A stretch of 64,000 nt of DNA from Bacillota bacterium (lineage in GTDB: Bacteria; Bacillota; Clostridia; Christensenellales; Aristaeellaceae). Below the pieces are notes generated by a model that saw only the letters and a program-made list of their open reading frames with translations, was not told the DNA's origin and did no database searches. Each line of letters starts with the position of its first letter. Positions within the stretch are counted from its first letter, which is position 1. Both the position numbers and the translations under genes were made by a program. The stretch covers positions 1-64,000 of the forward strand of contig JAEWSC010000034.1 of assembly GCA_023398575.1 (NCBI GenBank), in the 5' to 3' direction. Positions 58,720 through 64,000 of this stretch are shown here, piece by piece.

Positions 58720-59040
58720 GGATGATACCTCCTGTTTCATTGCCCAGTTTCTTCATTTCCGTCGTTACAAATGGCCCTAGTTGCTGGACATAGCACAAAC
58801 CAAGAGGTACACTTGAAACAACCGATACGTGAATAAAGCAATTATACCATATATTTTCAATTGTACAGTGCCTTTAAAAAAAAAATTTGCAAAAGAGCGG
58901 CGGGCGGTTATCCTTATCAATTGACCCCAATAAGAGTAGGCCTTCCTGAATCAAAGGGTTGCCCGGTGTTGACGGCAATGCCTTTCCCATGCTAAAATAT
59001 TACGTTCAATAGAGATTTTTTCCACCTTGGGAGGGGTTTT
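58720..59040. promoter_or_regulatory. Intergenic region with yebC promoter
   Basis: TTGACG (58969-58974), 18 bases and TAAAAT (58993-58998) precede yebC, with GGGAGGGG before the ATG. An A-run and AT-rich tract (58840-58890) lie in the middle. No gene is seen in the region. Confidence 0.55.
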
Positions 59041-59790
59041 ATGTCCGGGCATTCCAAATGGGCCAATATCAAGCATAAAAAGGGCAAGGCAGACGCCGAG
59101 CGCGGCAAGATTTTTACCAAGATCGGCCGTGAAATTGCCATCGCCGTCAAAGAGGGCGGCAGCGACCCCAACGTCAATGGCAAGCTGCGCGACATCATCG
59201 CCAAGGCCAAGGCCAGCAACGTGCCCAATGACAACCTTACCCGCTCCATCAAAAAGGCGGCAGGCGAATTAGGCAGCGTCACGTATGAGGAAATCACCTA
59301 TGAAGGCTATGCCCCCGGCGGCGTGGCCGTGATTGTAGAGACCATCACCGACAGCCGCAACCGCACAGCCAGCGATGTCCGCCACTGCTTTGCCAAGTAC
59401 GGCGGCAACTTGGGCACCACGGGCAGCGTGGGTTTTATGTTCGATGAAAAGGGCGTTATCGCCTTGGAAAAGACCCCCGGTTTGACAGAAGACGATTTGA
59501 TGATGACCGCTTTGGACGCCGGCGCCGAGGACATGAAGGCCGAAGAGGATGCATATGTCATCTACACCGCCCCCGCCGATTTCCACAACGTGCGTGAAGC
59601 GCTGGAGAAGCAGGGCCTGTCCTTCTTATCCGCCGAAGTGCAGAAGATTCCGCAGAACACCGTTGCCGTTAACGATCCGGAAGCGATTGAGAAAATTCAA
59701 AAGATGCTGGATATGCTGGAAGACAACGACGACGTGCAGAATGTTTTCCACAACGCAGAGCTGCCCGAAGACGAGGAAGAGGACGATTAA
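59041..59790 (+). CDS. yebC: YebC/PmpR/TACO1 family protein
   Basis: The 249-residue protein starts MSGHSKWANIKHKKGKADAE, the invariant YebC opening, followed by IAKAKASNVPNDNLTRSIKK, YEGYAPGGVAVIVETITDSR, NRTASDVRHCFAKYGGNLGT and GSVGFMFDEKGVI. Long annotated as a transcription regulator, the family has also been linked to translation of proline-rich or difficult stretches. Length is typical. The acidic end (LPEDEEEDD) is also common. An IS3-family element lies 40 bases downstream. Confidence 0.95.
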   Translation: MSGHSKWANIKHKKGKADAERGKIFTKIGREIAIAVKEGGSDPNVNGKLRDIIAKAKASNVPNDNLTRSIKKAAGELGSVTYEEITYEGYAPGGVAVIVETITDSRNRTASDVRHCFAKYGGNLGTTGSVGFMFDEKGVIALEKTPGLTEDDLMMTALDAGAEDMKAEEDAYVIYTAPADFHNVREALEKQGLSFLSAEVQKIPQNTVAVNDPEAIEKIQKMLDMLEDNDDVQNVFHNAELPEDEEEDD

Positions 59791-59864
59791 TCCAGCCATT
59801 GCAAAACATATAACAGCTCTTGCGCCAAGCTGAAGTGACCCCCAAAAGTTAGACGAAATTTGAA

Positions 59865-60710
59865 TTAGGCGGCGGAGAGGGCTTGAAGTCTGTGAACAGC
59901 AGGCGGCAAGCCCTCAAGTTTTGCCTTTCTGCGTCGAGTGTTGTAATAGTCCAGATAGTCCACGAGTTCAGCCTTAAAGTGTTCCATGGATAGAAAATTC
60001 TGCAGATACAGCAGTTCACTTTTAAGTAAGCCGAAGAAATTCTCAATCACAGCATTATCTAAGCAGTTCCCTTTGCGGCTCATACTCTGCCGGATGCCCT
60101 TGTCCTTGAGCATGCGTTGGTATTGCTTGTGTTGGTACTGCCAGCCCTGGTCCGAGTGTAGAATCAGATCTGTGCTATCCGAAATCCGTGCAAACGCCTT
60201 GTCCAACATTCCCGTCACCATGGAGAGAAAGGGCTTGTCCGAAAGGGCGTAACTCACAATATCCCGACTGCACAGGTCTAGAATCGGCGACAGATAGAGC
60301 TTTTGCCCGAACAGGCTGAACTCCGTGACATCTGTCACCCACTTCTGGTTTGGTTTCGCTGCTTCAAAGTTCCGCTGCAAGAGATTAGGCGCGACCTGGC
60401 CAACTTCTCCCTTATAGGACTTGTACTTCTTCATCCGTACCCGGCATACAAGCCCCAGTTCTTTCATCAGCCGTTGCACTGTCTTGTGATTGAGAACAAG
60501 GCCTCGGCAGCGCAACTCTATTGTGATTCGACGATAACCATATCTACCTTTGTTCTCATGGTAGACAAATGTGAGCTCTTCCTTGGCTTTGCTGTATTTG
60601 TCCGGTTCTGCCTGATGTTTTACATGGTAGTAATAGGTGGATCGGGAAAGTTGAGCGATGGAAAGCAACAATGCCAGTGGGAATGTTCGCCTCAGCTTTT
60701 GAATCACCAA
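59865..60710 (-). CDS. IS3-family transposase OrfB, DDE integrase domain
   Basis: The 281-residue protein starts with a helical HTH_21 segment (SRSTYYYHVKHQ, then VYHENKGRYGYRRITIELRC) followed by the retroviral-integrase-like catalytic core: WVTDVTEFSLFGQKLYLSPI (first Asp), LILHSDQGWQYQHKQYQRML (second Asp) and GNCLDNAVIENFFGLLKSEL (Glu), then the closing YYNTRRRKAKL. It is made as an OrfAB fusion by -1 frameshifting at AAAAAAC (60713-60718) before the orfA stop. The frame's own TTG start at 60710 has no binding site. Confidence 0.93.
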   Translation of the reverse strand: MVIQKLRRTFPLALLLSIAQLSRSTYYYHVKHQAEPDKYSKAKEELTFVYHENKGRYGYRRITIELRCRGLVLNHKTVQRLMKELGLVCRVRMKKYKSYKGEVGQVAPNLLQRNFEAAKPNQKWVTDVTEFSLFGQKLYLSPILDLCSRDIVSYALSDKPFLSMVTGMLDKAFARISDSTDLILHSDQGWQYQHKQYQRMLKDKGIRQSMSRKGNCLDNAVIENFFGLLKSELLYLQNFLSMEHFKAELVDYLDYYNTRRRKAKLEGLPPAVHRLQALSAA

Positions 60711-61054
60711 CGTTTTTTGCGCTGGCGTCGCTCGTCTTCCAAAACCAAGGCTTGCAAGTTTTTTAGGTACGCATTCTCTGCCCGAAGTCGCTGTACTTCG
60801 GCAATCAAATCTTCTTCTACCTGCTTATCCAATTTTCGCGGGCGTCCCTTGCTTCCCCGACCTCGTCGCTCTATCTGAAATCCCTCTGGTCCTTCCGTCA
60901 GATAGATGCGTTCCCATGCTGCAATCCGCTTATCGTCGCTGACCCCAAATCGCCGCGCTGTCTCTGCGTAGTTCAGTTTCTCTTCACGCATTATCTCCAT
61001 TACATGCTGCTTGAACTCTGCCGTATACCTCGCGTTCGGCATCCCTTTTGGCAT
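60704..61054 (-). CDS. IS3-family OrfA, DNA-binding
   Basis: The 116-residue protein has a helix-turn-helix (FKQHVMEIMREEKLNYAETA, RRFGVSDDKRIAAWERIYLT), an Arg/Gly-rich stretch (IERRGRGSKGRPRKL) and a C-terminal leucine-zipper helix (DLIAEVQRLRAENAYLKNLQ). It binds the element ends. Its last codons CGC-AAA-AAA-CGT carry the A-run at which a -1 slip joins it to OrfB; it ends at TGA 60704. Confidence 0.9.
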   Translation of the reverse strand: MPKGMPNARYTAEFKQHVMEIMREEKLNYAETARRFGVSDDKRIAAWERIYLTEGPEGFQIERRGRGSKGRPRKLDKQVEEDLIAEVQRLRAENAYLKNLQALVLEDERRQRKKRW

Positions 61055-61149
61055 GAATACACCCCCAAAGTTCTTTCAGTATACCATACTGTCTAACTTT
61101 AGGGGTGCAGTTCATTTATCTCATGACGGTGCTTTTTTTTGCATTTGAG

Positions 61150-62649
61150 TTATAACTTCACTTCTACAATGTTCACCGAATGCGGCAATATGGCCAAGGG
61201 CCTTGGCTCTGTTACTTCCATCCAGTCGGTAGACGATATCTTTGCACCCTGGTGATCCACATCATTGTAGCTGTCGCAGCAGGCACCAGATAGCGTATGC
61301 ATGCGGTAGGCACGAATGGGAGTATGATCGACTTCCACCGCAAGCTCTGCGATGGATGTAGCTGACTTATTTACTACCGCTAAAGTAACCAAACCCTTTT
61401 GGGCACCCATGGTCGCCACAACGTCCAGTTGATCTACCTTTACTTCCCTCTGCTGCTTGTCGGTAAATACTGCATTAGGCATGTCCTCGCAGTATGCGTC
61501 TACCACCGTATCCTTTAAATAATTTACATACAGGTCAAACACATGATACGTCGTCCTGAGCACAATCCCGCCCTGATGGGTGTAAATGCAGCCCCGGGTA
61601 TTCACCGCCGGTGCAAAGTTTGCCATACCTACAATATCGCAGTTACGGTTCAGTTCATTCAGGAAGCACGCCGAGAACACTGCATCCGCCATGGTATAGG
61701 AGCTGTTGATATCGTTTTTATCCCTGGGGAGCAGATACTCTTCTTTGGTGATCCCAAGCTTTGGTGTATGGATATTGGGGTGATACCAGCCCCGAAGGTT
61801 CCATTCGTCAAAGGCAATCTTGATCTGCTTTTCCATCCCAAGGGCAGTAAGCAATCCGCGCACCTTGGCAATAGATGTGCCCAGCTTTGCCGTATAAGCC
61901 ATCACCTGGTCATAAGTGGCCAGCGCGTTGGTATTGTGAATGCCATCCCAGTATTCGTGAATGGAAATCCAGTCCAGCTGATGTCCCGCGCTGCGAAGCA
62001 GATTCAGGTTCCAGTCGATATCCGGTATGGCAGCCGCCGACAATTCAATGGATGGATCGACATGCTTCATCAGCTTAGCCGACTCAATAACCAGCCTGCC
62101 CCACTCGCCCGCTTCCTTCGCTCCTAATTCCCAGGCGCCGTAGTTTTCATTGCCAATGCTCCAATACTTCACCTTATGAGGGGTGCTATATCCATTGGCG
62201 ATTCGCGCTTTGGCGTACTCGCCTTCATCCTCAAGGTTGCAGTACTCTACCCAATCGCTCATTTCTTCCATGGTGCCAGTACCGGCATTGGTGCAAATAT
62301 ACGGTTCGCAGTCTATTTTGCGGCACAGCTTGATGAATTCATCTGTGCCAAAGGCATTGCTGTCTTCCACCCGCCAAGCCTTGTCAAACACGGCCGGCCG
62401 GTTTTTCCCCACACCCTTTTTCCAATTGTAAGAGGATACAAAGCATCCGCCCGGCCAGCGGAGGATAGGCACCTTAATTTTGCGCAGCGCATCGAGCACA
62501 TCTGATCGAAACCCGTCCTCATCCGCAAGGGGATGGCCGGGATCATAGACTCCGCCGTAAATCTGCCTGTGAAAATGCTCCAAAAAATGGCCATACAGCA
62601 GTGGGCTGGCCTTGGCTATCTTTCTTGAAGTCTGCACATATACTTTCAT
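61150..62649 (-). CDS. Alpha-L-arabinofuranosidase, GH51
   Basis: The 499-residue protein begins PLLYGHFLEHFHRQIYGGVY and IKVPILRWPGGCFVSSYNWK, the GH51 start. The acid/base Glu lies in YWSIGNENYGAWELG (about residue 167) and the nucleophile Glu in IAFDEWNLRGW (about 280); the C-terminal 150 residues are the beta-sandwich. No signal peptide, so it works inside the cell on short arabino-oligosaccharides. The stop of the upstream regulator overlaps its ATG, and a sugar ABC permease follows further upstream, making a small arabinose-oligosaccharide utilisation operon. Confidence 0.93.
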   Translation of the reverse strand: MKVYVQTSRKIAKASPLLYGHFLEHFHRQIYGGVYDPGHPLADEDGFRSDVLDALRKIKVPILRWPGGCFVSSYNWKKGVGKNRPAVFDKAWRVEDSNAFGTDEFIKLCRKIDCEPYICTNAGTGTMEEMSDWVEYCNLEDEGEYAKARIANGYSTPHKVKYWSIGNENYGAWELGAKEAGEWGRLVIESAKLMKHVDPSIELSAAAIPDIDWNLNLLRSAGHQLDWISIHEYWDGIHNTNALATYDQVMAYTAKLGTSIAKVRGLLTALGMEKQIKIAFDEWNLRGWYHPNIHTPKLGITKEEYLLPRDKNDINSSYTMADAVFSACFLNELNRNCDIVGMANFAPAVNTRGCIYTHQGGIVLRTTYHVFDLYVNYLKDTVVDAYCEDMPNAVFTDKQQREVKVDQLDVVATMGAQKGLVTLAVVNKSATSIAELAVEVDHTPIRAYRMHTLSGACCDSYNDVDHQGAKISSTDWMEVTEPRPLAILPHSVNIVEVKL

Positions 62650-63647
62650 GGCGTATTTTCCCCTTCCAGCACCTGCAGGAACCCAGCCATCTCGCGCATG
62701 GTTTTGTTTCTGCCATACCAGAAGTCTTTCACCAGATTCAAATCATCCATGGCTGTGGAATAGAAGGTGCGTACCAGAATATCCTGGCTGTGGTTGCCAA
62801 ACTTTTTGCCGAACACCGTCAGGCCCCCCACATGCTCTGCATCCTCCCTGACCTCCATTTTCAGCCGCCAGCTGGGCAGGCTATTTCCCACCTGCGCAAT
62901 GGTCACATCGCTTTTGCGCTCTTCATCTAGATACGTACCTGTCTTGTCAATGCGGATTTGCTTGAGCAGACCATATTGATTGGCCTGCCACCAATGGGGG
63001 GTGATAACGCCATGGCGCAGCCCAAAGTCTCCGGGACATGTCCAGTCAAACAGCCTTATACCGTTCAGATAGAATGTGATGTCAGAGGGCCATTCCTCGT
63101 TAAATCCGGGTGCTTCGGAGGATATTTCAAAGGAAATATCAATTTCCTCCAGCGTCTGGCTGGGCTGCATGTAATTGGGGAAGGTGTACTCCACAAACCC
63201 TTGTGTAAACCACAGAATTTGTGCGTTCATCCGCTGCGGGTCCATTAAAAACTTAGGCTCATCAAAATAACCGATGATGTTGTCATCTGTCGCCAGGCCG
63301 CAGGTAGGCTTGACCTGTATCTCGCTGTAATGCCCAACAGGTATGGATACCTCATGAATGTTTTGCGAAATATCCTTGTGCGGCAGCTGCAGCCGGTATT
63401 CCGTTTCCATCATTACACACTTTTTATGGCTTGCACCATTGAGCGTTACCAGGTTGGATTTGATAATGCCGGCGGCCTCCAGCTTTTGCACATGCCGGGT
63501 CATAATAGAGCTGCTGATGCCGATTTTTTCGGCAAGCTGCTTGATATTTAAATCCTCCTTGGCTAAAAGGTGCAATATTTCCACACGCACCTCGCTGGCC
63601 AGTGCCTCAAAGAAAGGCACACTGTCCTTATCCACAAATATGATCAA
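62646..63647 (-). CDS. ArsR-type transcriptional regulator with C-terminal sensor domain
   Basis: The 333-residue protein has an N-terminal winged helix (ALASEVRVEILHLLAKEDLN, IKQLAEKIGISSSIMTRHVQ, KLEAAGIIKSN). The remaining 240 residues are beta rich, with no named family known to me (GYFDEPKFLMDPQRMNAQIL, FTQGFVEYTFPNYM, ISFEISSEAPGFNEEWPSDI, WRLKMEVREDAEHVGGLTVF), probably a jelly-roll that binds a sugar. Such long ArsR-like regulators are often found beside arabinofuranosidase and sugar ABC genes. It overlaps the GH51 gene by four bases and so is co-translated with it. Confidence 0.78.
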   Translation of the reverse strand: MIIFVDKDSVPFFEALASEVRVEILHLLAKEDLNIKQLAEKIGISSSIMTRHVQKLEAAGIIKSNLVTLNGASHKKCVMMETEYRLQLPHKDISQNIHEVSIPVGHYSEIQVKPTCGLATDDNIIGYFDEPKFLMDPQRMNAQILWFTQGFVEYTFPNYMQPSQTLEEIDISFEISSEAPGFNEEWPSDITFYLNGIRLFDWTCPGDFGLRHGVITPHWWQANQYGLLKQIRIDKTGTYLDEERKSDVTIAQVGNSLPSWRLKMEVREDAEHVGGLTVFGKKFGNHSQDILVRTFYSTAMDDLNLVKDFWYGRNKTMREMAGFLQVLEGENTP

Positions 63648-63676
63648 GCCAACACATCCTTTGAAAGGAAGGCGGA

Positions 63677-64000
63677 TCAGCCTTTTACGCCGCCTGCCGT
63701 CATACCTTCAATAAAATACCGCTGGAAACTGATGAACAGAATCAGGATTGGGATAATTGCCATTACGGAACCCGCAATCAGCACCGCATAATTGTTGCCA
63801 TAAGGCGACAACAGGGAAGCTAGCCCTAATGGCAGCGTCAGTTTGCTCTGCGTACGCAGCACAATCAAGGGCCACAGGAATCCATTCCAGCTATTCATAC
63901 CCACCAATATACCCATCGCCGCAAAAGACGGCACGGCCAGCGGCAGCATGATCCTGGCAAAAATGCCATACTCGCTGCACCCATCCACACGGCCGGCATC
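63677..64000 (-). CDS. Sugar ABC transporter permease (MalG/AraQ type), C-terminal part
   Basis: The frame is open to the window edge and ends at 63677. It contains the cytoplasmic EAA loop in the form DAGRVDGCSEYGIFARIMLP followed by LAVPSFAAMGILVGMNSWNG, FLWPLIVLRTQSKLTLPLGL and IIPILILFISFQRYFIEGMT-GGVKG, the typical end of the second permease of CUT1 sugar importers. It probably imports arabinose oligosaccharides for the GH51 enzyme. The N-terminus and the other transporter genes are outside the window. Confidence 0.9.
   Translation of the reverse strand, partial: DAGRVDGCSEYGIFARIMLPLAVPSFAAMGILVGMNSWNGFLWPLIVLRTQSKLTLPLGLASLLSPYGNNYAVLIAGSVMAIIPILILFISFQRYFIEGMTAGGVKG

Larger units (their letters stand above)
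59831..61114 (-). mobile_element. IS3-family insertion sequence (complete)
   Basis: The 1284-base element is bounded by imperfect 24-base inverted ends: TGAAGTGACCCCCAAAAGTTAG... at 59831 and TGAACTGCACCCCTAAAGTTAG... read from 61114 (20 of 24 match). It encodes orfA and orfB in the -1 relation typical for IS3. No target duplication is evident: flanks are CAAGC on the left and TTTAT on the right. Both ORFs are open, so it may be active. Confidence 0.9.

Overview
The window reads as chromosome from an obligately anaerobic, fermentative Gram-positive bacterium of the Bacillota (class Clostridia; I cannot place the family). The evidence is an NAD-linked bifurcating [FeFe] hydrogenase (HydABC type), NfnAB transhydrogenase, two Rex redox repressors, a Na+-pumping decarboxylase, a spore-cortex type amidase (CwlD-like), Ku plus LigD-type ligase, AraM, and strong AGGAGG-type ribosome binding sites. 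Most genes are moderately GC rich. One gene at 13829-15754 is clearly AT rich.

Layout. 1-6150: end of a GrpB-like gene, two small related ORFs, a solute-binding protein gene broken by one stop codon, a cysteine-peptidase-like protein, an acetyltransferase, a frameshifted secreted-protein gene and an SH3-like secreted protein. 6188-13736: a prophage or satellite remnant (CBM-CHAP lysin, two sigma-like late regulators, P4-type primase-helicase, DUF669 protein, divergent cro/cI with operators, ImmA-like peptidase) with no capsid, terminase or integrase gene. It is followed by an AT-rich 641-residue gene ending in a HEPN-like RNKYIH motif, a candidate defence gene. 16128-19066: a broken DUF2798 gene and the NHEJ pair ku-ligD. 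19332-25642: HEAT-repeat protein, ArsR regulator with a Cys-rich ArsP-type permease, Amt-PII fusion, and a decarboxylase pair behind a highly structured leader RNA. 26453-31300: chemoreceptor and a cobalamin-riboswitch-controlled BtuFCD transporter. 31410-43503: redox region, with rex-lysR, nfnAB, then a seven-gene operon rex-hydS-phosphatase-hydC-hydB-hydA-[2Fe-2S] protein. 43613-59790: PstS-like secreted proteins, DUF4489-like protein, AraM, YczE-like protein, aconitase, CHAP/peptidoglycan-binding protein, SfsA, VanW-like protein, class II aldolase, NTF2-like protein, CwlD-like amidase, a dense DnaA-box cluster, zinc-ribbon protein and YebC. 59831-61114: an IS3-family element. 61150-64000: GH51 arabinofuranosidase, its ArsR-type regulator and the end of a sugar ABC permease.

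The genes work together mainly around redox balance. HydABC can release H2 from reduced ferredoxin plus NADH. NfnAB makes NADPH from the same pool. The Rex proteins would read NADH/NAD+. HydS looks like a sensory hydrogenase that could report H2 to the co-transcribed phosphatase.

The least expected features are a family of hairpin-rich intergenic repeats (three long copies, with compensating changes in the first hairpin) and a second repeat family (two copies), the HEPN-like gene, the leader RNA before the decarboxylase, and the DnaA-box cluster. No rRNA, tRNA or CRISPR array was recognised.
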